Positions 24,134 to 33,091 of a stretch of DNA of 64,000 nucleotides are shown here, one piece after another. Under the pieces are notes generated by a model, which saw nothing but the letters and a program-made list of their open reading frames with translations, ran no database searches and was not told the origin of the DNA. Positions within the stretch are counted from its first letter, which is position 1. Each line of letters begins with the position of its first letter. The stretch lies in NCBI RefSeq assembly GCF_002104765.1, contig NZ_NCXM01000007.1, positions 1 through 64,000 of the forward strand, written 5' to 3'. Position numbers and translations under genes: made by a program. Source of the DNA: Mycolicibacterium vulneris. GTDB lineage: Bacteria; Actinomycetota; Actinomycetes; Mycobacteriales; Mycobacteriaceae.

Positions 24134-24258
24134 CGTCAGCTGACCCGCCCGGGCACCACGAAGGCGACGAAACCAAGATCGCCACGATCTACCGACAAAG
24201 GCGAATCCTCCGACTTATCACGGATTTTCAGAACATCTAGATTACTCGGCGAGCTTAA

Positions 24259-24372
24259 CATCACCAGCGACTCGCCACCGCAGTCCGGCCGCTGCTGCGC
24301 ACCAAGGACACCGACCGCTGCCTGTCGGGCACCGATTTCCGCGCGCTAGTTGATCATCTCGCGCCGATCTAA
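24259..24372 (+). pseudogene. Possible C-terminal remnant of an unknown gene
   Basis: A short high-GC open stretch directly after a stop, encoding about 37 residues (LATAVRPLLRTKDTDRC.. ALVDHLAPI then stop). It lies within an otherwise AT-rich gap between two minus-strand methyltransferases and has no start codon. It reads like the tail of a lost plus-strand gene, but it is too short to name. The rest of the 235-bp gap (24134-24368) shows nothing recognisable. Confidence 0.2.
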
Positions 24373-25094
24373 TCACGAAAGAAGATGCCGTCGGCCTGTA
24401 ACATCTGGCCATTGCGGACATCGGTGAATCCGGGCAGTAACCCCGTCAATGTGAAGCCCAAAGAATATACAAGGTCGAGCGCCTCACGGATGAGCATCCC
24501 ACCGTCATACAGGGGCTGAAAAGATAATTCGAGTTGCATGCCAACGGCCCGGTCAGCCACGGTCGATCTGCCGCCGGCGATCACCTGCCGCTCGAACCCT
24601 TGAACATCGATCTTGAGGAAAGTCACATCCGTCGGCATTATGCAGTCTGCCGCGACGGAATCAAGTCTGTAAACCGGCACATCCTCGGTGCCAATATAGT
24701 TGGCAGGCGGAAAAGCTTCCTGATGGCTTTTCAACATCGGCAAGACAGAACTGCTCGCACCGGAATTGCCGGCGACGTTTATCGAAATCGTCCCATCGAC
24801 ATCACCCAGCGCACATTGTCGGCAGTCCCAAAGCGGATCCTTCGATGCCTTGCTTTCGAGTAGTGAAAACGGGCCGGACAAAGGCTCGAACGAGACAATG
24901 CGGCCCTTGTATGCCGCCATGCGTAGATCGGTCGCGTATTGTCCCGAGTTGGCACCGATATCCAAAACGACATTTACGTCGTGCATTTCGAGTTGCTTCG
25001 CAAATTGGCGCTTCGAGCCGCCCTCCCAATACGGGCGTAATATCTCGAAGGTTGTGCTACGCGCAATCAACCCACCACGGCGGAACAAATCCAC
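24369..25094 (-). CDS. FkbM-family SAM-dependent methyltransferase
   Basis: A 241-residue FkbM-type O-methyltransferase. Motif I is VVLDIGANSGQYATDLR (~residue 43), followed by IVSFEPLSGPF; the family's FLKIDVQGFERQVIAGG sits near residue 160. The length matches the family and the M. tuberculosis Rv1513 type, which also lies beside gmdA/epiA (from memory). The start is GTG 25094. With the GDP-fucose genes just upstream on the same strand, an attractive role is O-methylation of fucose in the GPL hapten, as for MtfF in M. avium serovar 2. That role is inferred from context. Confidence 0.82.
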   Translation of the reverse strand: MDLFRRGGLIARSTTFEILRPYWEGGSKRQFAKQLEMHDVNVVLDIGANSGQYATDLRMAAYKGRIVSFEPLSGPFSLLESKASKDPLWDCRQCALGDVDGTISINVAGNSGASSSVLPMLKSHQEAFPPANYIGTEDVPVYRLDSVAADCIMPTDVTFLKIDVQGFERQVIAGGRSTVADRAVGMQLELSFQPLYDGGMLIREALDLVYSLGFTLTGLLPGFTDVRNGQMLQADGIFFRD

Positions 25095-25309
25095 GGCGTA
25101 ACGTTAACACGAGATCGTCTGCAGGATTCTCCGGGCCGCAGGAAAACCTGGCGGCTGGACCAATGTCGGGTTGCCACGACGCGGCGCCAGCTCACAACGT
25201 CCAGCCATGCAGTGAATGCCCCTCATCGTGCCGCGGCGTCCGTACTGGTCGTGATACAGCAGGCATGATCCCTACGATGTCGAGTGGCTGAGGCGTAACC
25301 GGGCTGTCG

Positions 25310-25954
25310 TTACGGAATTTCAACAACGATGGAGTCCAGGCCAGCACGAATCACTGCGGCGGGGAAAGCAGCACGTGCCGCGGCCGTGATGGCGTCGAGT
25401 TGTGGGAATCCCGCAAGCCCAGAGCCGAAGAGTCGCAAATCGTCGATCACGATCGTGGTACCTGCCGGGGTTATGTCGGCGAGTAGCCCAAGCGTTGACT
25501 CTGCTGGTTCCATCTCCTCACCCATGGCTGTGCCATCGCCAGAAAAGTGCCCGTCAAGAAACACAAGGGGAGGGGTCGAACAGTTCGCAACTATCTTCGG
25601 GATCTCGATAAGCGAGTCGCCGTGGATGAGAGTGACACTCGGGTGCTTCGCGAAACGCTTTTTGGCTGCGGCGAAAAGGCCATCGTGCAGCTCAACCGAG
25701 ATCACTTGGTCTGCGTGCGGGATCAAGAACGCGGTCGTCTCACCCCGGAAGGTCCCCGCCTCGACGAAGATGCGGTGCCCGCGGGACTTGAAAGTGTGGA
25801 GTAAATGGCGGTGCTTCGCAATTGCTGGCGGGGAAACAAGGTGCTTACCGTTAAACCAGCCGTACGCTGCTGTCCAACGTGTGGGTTCTAGGGACTTTCT
25901 GCGACGACCTGGATTTAGAGTGATCTCTGCCAGATTGCGGGCGATCCTTGACAT
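25310..25954 (-). CDS. SAM-dependent methyltransferase-like protein
   Basis: About 214 residues with a class I methyltransferase fold: IFVEAGTFRGETTAFLIPHA (motif I), VISVELHDG, FLDGHFSGDGT and TIVIDDLRLFG. The family is that of small sugar or macrolactone methyltransferases using an acidic metal site. I chose ATG 25954; the frame is open 40 codons further upstream (to 26074) with low-complexity content and no good ribosome site at either start, so the start is uncertain. It follows the fucose synthase gene with a gap and probably belongs to the gmd-fcl transcript. Confidence 0.68.
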   Translation of the reverse strand: MSRIARNLAEITLNPGRRRKSLEPTRWTAAYGWFNGKHLVSPPAIAKHRHLLHTFKSRGHRIFVEAGTFRGETTAFLIPHADQVISVELHDGLFAAAKKRFAKHPSVTLIHGDSLIEIPKIVANCSTPPLVFLDGHFSGDGTAMGEEMEPAESTLGLLADITPAGTTIVIDDLRLFGSGLAGFPQLDAITAAARAAFPAAVIRAGLDSIVVEIP

Positions 25955-26128
25955 ATTGGTGACAGTAACCGGCCGGGCGCGGCAGTTCCAGCTATTGGAC
26001 CACAGTAGTGGCGGCACAACTTCCAGCCGGGGCGGCGTAGATTCCTCATCCCCGGGTTGCCGCGCCACGGCCATGACCCGTCCAACGCTTCAGCACACGT
26101 CACCGGAGCTTGATCGTCTCAAGCTGAC

Positions 26129-27091
26129 TCATTTCCTCACCGTGCTGGCGTTTGCGCGATACCACTCTACCGTTGCGGCGATGCCGTCCCGGAGCTCGAT
26201 CTCAGGGCGCCAACCCGCCTCGCGCAAGGTGGAGACGTCCAGCAACTTACGTGGAGTTCCATCGGGTTTGCCTCGGTCCCAACGTGTTTCACCACTGTAG
26301 CCCACCGCCGCGGCAACCATATCGGCGATCTCACTGATGGTGTGGTCGATGCCAGTGCCGACGTTGACGTGAGCGGGACCGTCAAAGTGTTCCAGAAGGA
26401 ACAGGCATGCGCTCGCCAGATCATCGACATGCAGCAGTTCACGCCGCGGAGTCCCCGTACCCCAGTTTGTTACCTGCGGAACGCCTTTAGCTTCGGCCTC
26501 TTCGTATCTACGGATGAGCGCCGGCAGCAGATGCGAGCCGGATGGGGAAAAGTTGTCCCCTGGTCCGTACAGATTAGTCGGCATCGCTGAGATCCACGCC
26601 AGACCGTATTGACGCCTGACCGCCTGGACCTGAAGAATACCAGTGATTTTCGCGATCGCGTATGCGTCGTTAGTCGGCTCCAACGGCCCAGTGAGGAGTG
26701 CGCTTTCCTTGATGGGTTGGGCGGCGTTCTTGGGATATATGCAGGAAGAACCCAGAAACAGCAACCGCGGCACCCGCGCGGCGACAGCGGCATCCAGGAG
26801 ATTGACCTGGATTTGCAGGTTCTGTGACAGGAAATCGACCGGATAAGTGTCGTTGGCCATGATACCGCCAACCTTCGCGGCGGCATCGATCAAGACGTGA
26901 GGCTTTGAGTCGGCCAAGAACTCGAACGTCGCGGCTCGATCCGTCAAGTCCAATTCATTGTGCGAGCGCACCAGCAGATTGGTGAACCCCTCGGCCCGAA
27001 ACCTGCGCAAGAGGGCCGACCCTGCCAATCCGCGGTGCCCGGCAATGTACACCGGCACCGTCCGGTCAAGGACCCCGACGAAGTTGTTCAT
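26129..27091 (-). CDS. fcl: GDP-L-fucose synthase-type epimerase/reductase
   Basis: A 320-residue extended SDR enzyme of the WcaG/Fcl family, which converts GDP-4-keto-6-deoxy-mannose to GDP-L-fucose (3,5-epimerisation then 4-reduction). The NAD(P) site is GHRGLAG (18-24); catalytic residues are the Ser of LGSSCIYP (~115), Y144 and K148 (YAIAK). The cysteine in SSCIYP matches the epimerisation cysteine of E. coli Fcl. ATG 27091 overlaps the gmd stop as ATGA; an earlier start at 27109 is possible. Names used elsewhere, from memory: epiA in M. tuberculosis, merA in M. avium. It supplies fucose for the hapten; a 6-deoxytalose-forming variant cannot be excluded. Confidence 0.88.
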   Translation of the reverse strand: MNNFVGVLDRTVPVYIAGHRGLAGSALLRRFRAEGFTNLLVRSHNELDLTDRAATFEFLADSKPHVLIDAAAKVGGIMANDTYPVDFLSQNLQIQVNLLDAAVAARVPRLLFLGSSCIYPKNAAQPIKESALLTGPLEPTNDAYAIAKITGILQVQAVRRQYGLAWISAMPTNLYGPGDNFSPSGSHLLPALIRRYEEAEAKGVPQVTNWGTGTPRRELLHVDDLASACLFLLEHFDGPAHVNVGTGIDHTISEIADMVAAAVGYSGETRWDRGKPDGTPRKLLDVSTLREAGWRPEIELRDGIAATVEWYRANASTVRK

Positions 27092-28122
27092 CCTGGTGTT
27101 GAGTTCCAACCCGGCAGCGCGGGCTTATCGATCCACGGTTTGCCTTCACACTCCAGCGCAGCAACATCTGCGTCGACCATGATCCGGGCCAACTCGCCAG
27201 TATGGACAGAAGCCTTCCACCCGAGCGATTGGGCTGCCTTGATCGGGTCGCCAACCAGCGAATCCACTTCCGTGGGTCGCAGATAGCGGTCGTCGAATCT
27301 CACATGCTTCTGCCAGTCCAAGCCGGCGTGGTCGAACGCTGTCTGGGTAAACTCGCGCACGGTGTAACCGCGCCCAGTAGCGAGAACGAAATCCTCGGGC
27401 TGGGCGGCCTGCAGCATCCTCCACATCCCCTCGACGTACTCGGGCGCATACCCCCAGTCACGGACAGCATCCAGATTGCCCATGTAGACGGCTGATTGGA
27501 GCCCGGCTTTAATCCGTGCCGCAGCTCGAGTGATCTTTCGGGTTACGAAGGTCTCACCGCGCCTGGGTGATTCGTGATTGAACAGGATGCCGTTCACCGC
27601 GAACAACCCGTAGGCCTCGCGATAATTGCGGGTCGCCCAGTACGAGTAGACCTTCGCCGCGCCGTAGGGTGAGCGAGGGTAGAACGGCGTCTCTTCATTT
27701 TGAGGCGGCGGAGAGGCGCCGAACATCTCCGATGAGGACGCCTGATAAAAGCGGCAGTCTACCCCGGACAGTCGAACCGCTTCAAGCAACCGGATCGATC
27801 CCATGCCGGTCGTGTCGCCCGTATGAACCGGTTCGTCAAAGCTAACGCGCACATGCGACTGAGCCGCAAGGTTGTAGACCTCGTCGGGGTCGATGGTGCT
27901 GAGCAAGGTCACCAAGCGGGTGCCGTCGGTAAGGTCGCCGTAGTGCAAGAACAGTCGTGCGTCTGGTTGGTGTGGATCAATGTAGAGGTGATCGATCCTC
28001 GAAGTGTTGAACGTCGACGCCCGACGAATAAGCCCATGGACTTCGTAGCCCTTCCTCAGCAGCAATTCCGCAAGATAAGAACCGTCCTGCCCGGTGATTC
28101 CAGTTATGAGCGCTCGCTTCAT
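27088..28122 (-). CDS. gmd: GDP-mannose 4,6-dehydratase
   Basis: A 344-residue extended SDR dehydratase making GDP-4-keto-6-deoxy-D-mannose from GDP-mannose. It shows [15 protein letters not shown] (N-terminal NAD(P) site), the Gmd signature SSSEMFG, the YGAAK catalytic pair, [20 protein letters not shown] and [16 protein letters not shown] chose ATG 28122, seven codons inside the longest frame, as the family N-terminus is MKRALITG. It is coupled to fcl by ATGA. In the M. avium literature the equivalent is called mdhtA, in M. tuberculosis gmdA (recalled). Together with fcl it is the only complete nucleotide-sugar pathway visible in the window. Confidence 0.92.
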   Translation of the reverse strand: MKRALITGITGQDGSYLAELLLRKGYEVHGLIRRASTFNTSRIDHLYIDPHQPDARLFLHYGDLTDGTRLVTLLSTIDPDEVYNLAAQSHVRVSFDEPVHTGDTTGMGSIRLLEAVRLSGVDCRFYQASSSEMFGASPPPQNEETPFYPRSPYGAAKVYSYWATRNYREAYGLFAVNGILFNHESPRRGETFVTRKITRAAARIKAGLQSAVYMGNLDAVRDWGYAPEYVEGMWRMLQAAQPEDFVLATGRGYTVREFTQTAFDHAGLDWQKHVRFDDRYLRPTEVDSLVGDPIKAAQSLGWKASVHTGELARIMVDADVAALECEGKPWIDKPALPGWNSTPG

Positions 28123-28629
28123 CGGATCCCTACGTTTGTCCATGCATCCTGGTCGCCATGCATACGGCGTCTCGTCATTGCGGCCGTCTCACTCCTCGTT
28201 GTACTGCACCGGCGGGCGTCGCTTGCGCTTCATAGTAGATGTGACGGCAACCGAACATGGAGCGCAGCGTGCTAATCGTCCGTTCTATACACGCGATCGC
28301 GGCGAGCAGCTCAAAGGAGAAAATCCTGGAAGTACCTTGCTTGCATCCGTCGACACTGGGTAAAGCCTTGAAGCAAAAACCGTCACCTTGCCCTCGGCGG
28401 CCATGGCGCTCCTCAGACGGCGCGGTCTCGGATAGAAGAGCAGGCCCCCGCACCAGGCCCACCAGCTTGCCGCCAACGCTCCCTCCCGCGTTCGAGCGCG
28501 GAGCACCGATCCACATTCGGATAGACGTCAGGCCTAAGCGCTTCTTCTCGTGCCTTAATCCTCGTGTCGGTGCGGCAAATCCAGTGAAAGGTGTAAGCTC
28601 GTCGGCGGAAAATCGAACGCAATATTGAA
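28123..28629. other. Intergenic region upstream of gmd
   Basis: About 500 bp with no convincing gene on either strand. Open frames exist (plus 28257-28628, minus 28175-28675), but their products are low in sequence logic and match no family I know. It should hold the promoter of the minus-strand gmd-fcl operon. I see no clear promoter or terminator. Confidence 0.45.
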
Positions 28630-28857
28630 ATGCGAAATGAGGGCCCGGTTTTGACCGATCGCGATATCCAACCACCGTACTCTCACTTGGTCCACAGGCT
28701 CAGCAGATATGGAGTCGAGGAGCTCAAACCCGTCCATCGGCCGCTCCGGGGCACATCCCCTAAGTGCGCTTACCCGCACATGATTCCTTCTCTTCTGTTG
28801 GCAACGTTGAACCGTCTGCTGCCCCATTACCGCACGATTACGAGCGTTAATGCATGA
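28630..28857 (+). pseudogene. Truncated N-terminus of a TylF-type O-methyltransferase
   Basis: A 75-codon open frame whose first ~35 residues align by eye with the N-termini of the TylF-type methyltransferases at 38169 and 42159: TDRDI..YSHLVHRLSRYGVEELKPV here against TDHDT..YLDLLRRDLTRYGSDELVPV there. The similarity stops before the SAM-binding domain, so this looks like a remnant left when other genes replaced the rest. Its stop overlaps the next ATG as ATGA, so it could still act as a translated leader for the following gene. Confidence 0.4.
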
Positions 28858-29807
28858 TGCTCGAGAACATATCTCCGTGTGCACAGAAGTACTGGCGAGA
28901 GCGTAAGTCGGTCGTTGGAGCATTTTGGGACATTGATTTTCTGTTATTCGATCGCATCTTGACAGGGCAATTTGAGTCAGGAGTTCAAGGTGATTTACTT
29001 GAAATCGGAGCCCTCTACGGTAAGAGCGCAATTTTATTAGGTTGCCATGCCAGGCCTGAAGAGAAAGTGATCGTTTGCGACGTATTCGACAACGTCGAGG
29101 GCGATGATGAGAACGTCGCCGAAAATACTCAATCCTATCGCGGTCTCAATCGTGGAAGATTCGAAGACAATTACAAGCGATGGGTCGACCGGCCACCGGT
29201 TGTGATTGCTGAATTATCCCAGCACATTGTCAACAGGGTTGAGCCCCGTTCGCTGCGTTTTGCCCATGTGGATGGCAGTCATTTGTACAACGTCGTCCGG
29301 ATGGATATCGCCAATACGCGCAGTATCTTGAATGACAGCGGCGTGGTGGTGATGGATGATTTTCGCGCACTGCACACTCCGGGGGTAGCGGCTGCCGTGT
29401 GGGACGCTGTTTCCAACGAAGGCCTTATACCTATCTGCATCTCGGAGCAGAAGTTTTATGGTTCATGGAATTCGGAAATAGCCCGCGTGACAAGCTTGAA
29501 TTTGATGCAGTGGGTTGCTACGCAAGGGGATGCCATAAATTATGGTATGCAAGATGTAGCCGGCGCGAGTGTCTTACTCATCCAGAGTCCAGCGCCCTGG
29601 AAAAAGTACAAGCTTGTCATGGATCTTCCGACCCCGTGGGGAACAGTCAAAATTGTCATTGTGATACCAGCGCCTTGGAGAAAACACCCCGCCGCCCCCC
29701 GGTTGAGAGACGTTTTCAATCAGGCGTGGGTACGCCCGTATTTGGGAAGCCGGCAAGCTAAAGCACAGTCAGGAATCGACCACCCGATGCCCGATTCAGC
29801 TTGCTAG
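28854..29807 (+). CDS. SAM-dependent methyltransferase with a 13-residue repeat tail
   Basis: A 317-residue protein. Residues ~30-200 are a class I methyltransferase of the sugar-modifying type: GVQGDLLEIGALYGKSAILL (motif I), VIVCDVFDN, FAHVDGSHLYNVVRMDI and VVVMDDF (metal-site acidic residues). The C-terminal third is unusual, with three 13-residue units of form P-x-P-W-x-x-x-K/P. The start may be ATG 28854 or the next codon, ATG 28857. The region is AT-richer than the flanking GPL core. It probably O-methylates a hapten sugar; the repeat function is unknown. Confidence 0.78.
   Translation: MMLENISPCAQKYWRERKSVVGAFWDIDFLLFDRILTGQFESGVQGDLLEIGALYGKSAILLGCHARPEEKVIVCDVFDNVEGDDENVAENTQSYRGLNRGRFEDNYKRWVDRPPVVIAELSQHIVNRVEPRSLRFAHVDGSHLYNVVRMDIANTRSILNDSGVVVMDDFRALHTPGVAAAVWDAVSNEGLIPICISEQKFYGSWNSEIARVTSLNLMQWVATQGDAINYGMQDVAGASVLLIQSPAPWKKYKLVMDLPTPWGTVKIVIVIPAPWRKHPAAPRLRDVFNQAWVRPYLGSRQAKAQSGIDHPMPDSAC
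29589..29705 (+). repeat. Three degenerate 39-bp (13-codon) tandem units in a coding region
   Basis: Units encode PAPWKKYKLVMDL, PTPWGTVKIVIVI and PAPWRKHPAAPRL, in perfect 13-codon register. Pro-x-Pro-Trp is kept in all three. The units have diverged at DNA level, so this is an old expansion. They lie in the tail of the methyltransferase at 28854. Confidence 0.7.
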
Positions 29808-30157
29808 AAACCGTGCTGAGCATCAGGCTCGAGTTTAGGCCCTTCGACACTGCATGACGTTGGGTTCCGCAATTTTCTCGACATCCAGCCTGCATTCGAC
29901 GCCACTGCCAATGCACAGGCTTGAGCTGCGGACCGGGCTTACCCACCTGGCGATTCTGGCGCAGGGGCTAAGGCGCGCGATCACTACGGAATTCGCAGTG
30001 ATGTTGCCGTTTTTTGCCCGGTAGAATCAGGCTCTCATCCGCGGGATGACAGTTACAAAGCGCAGTGTTTCGCGAAAAGCAGAAGGCCTGAAAGGTTTTA
30101 AGCGTTAATGACTTAAATATGACCGCAACTGACTGCCGAATAACAGCGCTAAAATCC

Positions 30158-30185
30158 TTGACATTTTCTGCGCCAGATATATGAT
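30158..30185 (+). promoter_or_regulatory. Sigma-70-like promoter upstream of the HlpA-like gene
   Basis: TTGACA at 30158-30163 and TATGAT at 30180-30185 with a 16-bp spacer, 68 bp before ATG 30254. This is unusually close to the vegetative consensus for such a GC-rich genome. The surrounding gap (29808-30253) is AT-rich and contains nothing else I can support. Confidence 0.5.
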
Positions 30186-30253
30186 CTCGCAAGTCGCTCT
30201 TTATCACCTTTAGAACAACATGTTCCGCTGCTCGCTTAACGGCCGTCGCAAGG

Positions 30254-31243
30254 ATGGGAACAGTGACAACGACACCCCCGGTCATCTTCATCATCTTCGA
30301 CCAGCTGGATCGCACCATGGAGGTCTTCAAGGCCATCAGGACCGCGAGACCAACGAAGCTGCTGGTTATCGCCGACGGGCCCCGCCCGAATAGACCGGGA
30401 GAGGCTGAGAAGTGCGCCGCGACACGCATGATCGTCGATGAAGTCGACTGGGACTGCGAGGTCCATAAGAATTTCTCGGAAATCAATATGGGGCCCCGCC
30501 TTCGCATCTCGTCCGGCATAACGTGGGCCTTCGAGATCGTAGACAAGGCGATAATACTCGAACATGACTGCATGCCCAATCTCTCATTCTTCCATTACTG
30601 CGCTGAGCTCCTCGATCGCTACGAAAGGGACGAGCGCGTTATGATGATCAATGGACAAAATCGTCTGTTCGGACATACCGCGACAGCGGATAGCTATTAC
30701 TTCTCGAGATACCCGCACATATGGGGGTGGGCTACTTGGAGGCGGGCATGGGCGCAATACGATCTCGATATGACTTACTGGCCTGAGATCAGAGATAAGA
30801 GGCTTTTCGATCAGTATTTTCGGAAAAGAATTGACCGATACTTGTGGGAATCGATATTTCAGCACACTTACGAGGGAAAGATTGGTACTTGGGATTATCA
30901 GTGGTTTTACAGTATATGGGCGAACTCCGGTATTTGCGCCACGCCTGCCCGCAATCTAGTACAGAATATTGGCTTCCATCCCGATGCACTGCACACGAAG
31001 TCGAGCATCTTCTCTTCACTGGGTATCGATGAGCTGGACTTGCCGCTAATTCACCCGACGACCCTCCTAGTCAGCTCTGACATTGATCAACTCGAGGCGA
31101 GGCTTGCTGATGCTCGTCACAAGGGTTTGACCGGCTTGTTATACGCGTTGAATAAGCAAATTTCGGTGCTCAAGATGCTGGTCAAAAGGGCGACGGGACG
31201 TGGTCAGTGGCCTGACCCGGGGCTGCTAGTACGGAATGCGTGA
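30254..31243 (+). CDS. HlpA-like glycosyltransferase (GNT-I/GT2 fold)
   Basis: A 329-residue nucleotide-diphospho-sugar transferase of the type often mis-called 'hemolytic protein HlpA-like'; an hlpA gene is reported from the M. avium serovar 2 cluster (recalled). The N-terminus PPVIFIIFDQLDRTMEVF and LLVIADGPRPN opens the Rossmann-like fold. The metal-site motif reads ILEHDCMP (E103-H104-D105), where the family as I know it has EDD. Later motifs are FSRYPHIWGWATWRRAWAQYD and WDYQWFYSIW. The start may instead be GTG 30263. The gene is AT-rich and has its own promoter-like element, suggesting separate acquisition. Confidence 0.78.
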   Translation: MGTVTTTPPVIFIIFDQLDRTMEVFKAIRTARPTKLLVIADGPRPNRPGEAEKCAATRMIVDEVDWDCEVHKNFSEINMGPRLRISSGITWAFEIVDKAIILEHDCMPNLSFFHYCAELLDRYERDERVMMINGQNRLFGHTATADSYYFSRYPHIWGWATWRRAWAQYDLDMTYWPEIRDKRLFDQYFRKRIDRYLWESIFQHTYEGKIGTWDYQWFYSIWANSGICATPARNLVQNIGFHPDALHTKSSIFSSLGIDELDLPLIHPTTLLVSSDIDQLEARLADARHKGLTGLLYALNKQISVLKMLVKRATGRGQWPDPGLLVRNA

Positions 31244-31521
31244 AACTCTTGTAGTCAGATTGTGCGTTCACGCTTGCCAGAGCTACAACGAGGCGCGGAA
31301 TCATTCGGGCAAGTTGTACGCGAAGAAGCCGCTGACACAGGGCAGCGAGTCAGGGGCTGACTACAACGATGTCGTCGATCCAAAGAGCCTGGCGGCGACA
31401 GGGGGTACCCATCTATTACCGAGGTAGACAGACTTGACCGAAAGCCGAACTGGCGGTCGAAAACCAGAGATAATGACCTCTGCGAATGCACGCACACGCA
31501 CGACCACCGAAAGGATTCGTC

Positions 31522-32760
31522 GTGAAATTCGCCCTGGCCAGCTATGGAACTCGCGGCGACGTCGAGCCCTGTACGGCTGTGGGTCGCGAACTGCAGCGCC
31601 GCGGGCACGAGGTCCGCATGGCCGTTCCGCCCAACCTGGTGCCGCTCGTCGGGTCGGCCGGCCTTTCCGCGGCAGGCTACGGGCCCGATCAGCAGGACGG
31701 CTTTTGGGACACCGACTTCCTCGGCAAGTTCTGGAATGTCCCCGAGGTGAGGAGGCGGTGGCGGGAAGCGCAGGACCTGCTTACCCAGTCCTGGGCGGAC
31801 ATGAGCGCGACCCTGGTATCGCTCTCCGAGGGTGCCGACCTGGTGTTCACGGGCCCTGGCTTTCCGGGGGTCGCGGCGAACGTGGCGGAATTCCTCGACG
31901 TGCCGTTGGCCACGATGCATTACTTCCCCATGCGGCCCAACGGGCAGCTCGCGCCTCATCTGCCGGCGCCGGCGGTGCGCACCGTGATGACGGCGCTGGA
32001 CTGGACACAGTGGCGGGGGACGAAGAAGGCCGAGGACGCCCAGCGCCGTGAACTCGGCCTATCGAAAGCGAAAGGCCCTGCGCCACAACGGATGGCGGCC
32101 CGCGGCGCACTGGAGATCCAGGCCTACGACGAGGTGTGCTTTCCCGGGCTGGCCGCCGAATGGGCCAAATGGAACGGCCAGCGGCCCTTTGTCGGCACGT
32201 TGACGATGGAGTTGACGACGGATTCCGACGAGGACGTCGCGTCCTGGATCGCCGCGGGAACGCCTCCGATCTGCTTCGGCTTCGGCAGCACATCGGTTGA
32301 ATCTCCGGCCAATACAATCAACATGATTGCTAAGGCCTGCGCGCAGCTCGGTGAGCGGGCGCTGGTGTGCTCCGGCAAAACGGATTTCAGTGCTGCCGCA
32401 CGGTTCGACCATGTCAAAGTGGTGGGCCCGGTGAATTACGCAGCGGTCTTTCCCGCCTGCCGCGCGGTGGTCCACCACAGCGGAGCCGGCACCACTGCGG
32501 CAGGACTGCGCGCGGGAGTCCCGACCTTGAGCCTCTGGAGTCTGAGCGATCAAAAGATCTGGGCCGGCCAGGTTCAACGATTGAACGTTGGTCTAGCGCG
32601 GCACTTTTCGAACACCACACTCGAGTCGTTGGTCGCCGACCTAGGACAGATCCTGGCTCCGGAGTACGCCCTCCGTGCCCGCGAGATCGCGGCGCGAATG
32701 ACCAAACCCGCCGAGAGCGTCGCGACCACCGCCAACCTTTTGGAGAAATTTGCCGCGTGA
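31522..32760 (+). CDS. GT1-family GPL glycosyltransferase
   Basis: A 412-residue GT-B fold enzyme of the UDP-glycosyltransferase/macrolide transferase family found repeatedly in GPL loci. It begins MKFALASYGTRGDVEPCTAV (acceptor side) and carries CFGFGSTSVESP and VVHHSGAGTTAAGLRAGVPT (donor-binding motif, HSGAGT where its sisters have HGGSGT). I chose GTG 31522 because AAAGGA lies six bases upstream and the N-terminus matches its three paralogues here. It adds a deoxysugar such as rhamnose or 6-deoxytalose, or the first hapten sugar. Which one cannot be told by eye. Confidence 0.88.
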   Translation: MKFALASYGTRGDVEPCTAVGRELQRRGHEVRMAVPPNLVPLVGSAGLSAAGYGPDQQDGFWDTDFLGKFWNVPEVRRRWREAQDLLTQSWADMSATLVSLSEGADLVFTGPGFPGVAANVAEFLDVPLATMHYFPMRPNGQLAPHLPAPAVRTVMTALDWTQWRGTKKAEDAQRRELGLSKAKGPAPQRMAARGALEIQAYDEVCFPGLAAEWAKWNGQRPFVGTLTMELTTDSDEDVASWIAAGTPPICFGFGSTSVESPANTINMIAKACAQLGERALVCSGKTDFSAAARFDHVKVVGPVNYAAVFPACRAVVHHSGAGTTAAGLRAGVPTLSLWSLSDQKIWAGQVQRLNVGLARHFSNTTLESLVADLGQILAPEYALRAREIAARMTKPAESVATTANLLEKFAA

Positions 32761-33091
32761 GGTGACTGTGATTGCCGCGCGCATCACCGCAAACTGCAAA
32801 GTCTAACTTCACCAGCCGTTTTCGGCGTCAGAAACATTCTCGGCCATTTGCCGAATCCCCCCGCCAAACCCGCAGACCACGCATAGGGCCGCTCGCTCGA
32901 CAGGAAATTCGAATTTCGCGCTGGCTATAATTAACAGCAGTGTCAGTAACCGTACTACGTCGCACCCCAGGGTCGCCCGGTACGCAACCGCTGTGGAAGA
33001 ACGGCATCCCTTCGGAAGTACTTCCTTCACCGGTCAATGGCAGGGTGCTTTTCGACTGCGTCGCAGCCGCCGCGCAACAGAGAGGCTCGCA
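32761..33091 (+). promoter_or_regulatory. Intergenic region with a perfect TATAAT upstream of the GT2-pyruvyltransferase operon
   Basis: A 331-bp gap. TATAAT at 32928-32933 is preceded by TGGC (near an extended -10), but no -35 lies at the right distance. It is 159 bp before the TTG start at 33092. I see nothing else supportable here. Confidence 0.35.

Noticed and set aside
28257..28628. 123-codon plus-strand frame upstream of the methyltransferase remnant
   Set aside because: Composition is irregular, with no motif, no good ribosome site and an overlapping frame on the other strand.
31255..31959. Minus-strand open frame of 234 codons opposite the GT1 gene at 31522
   Set aside because: Antisense shadow of a GT1 gene; similar shadows occur opposite the other GT1 genes.
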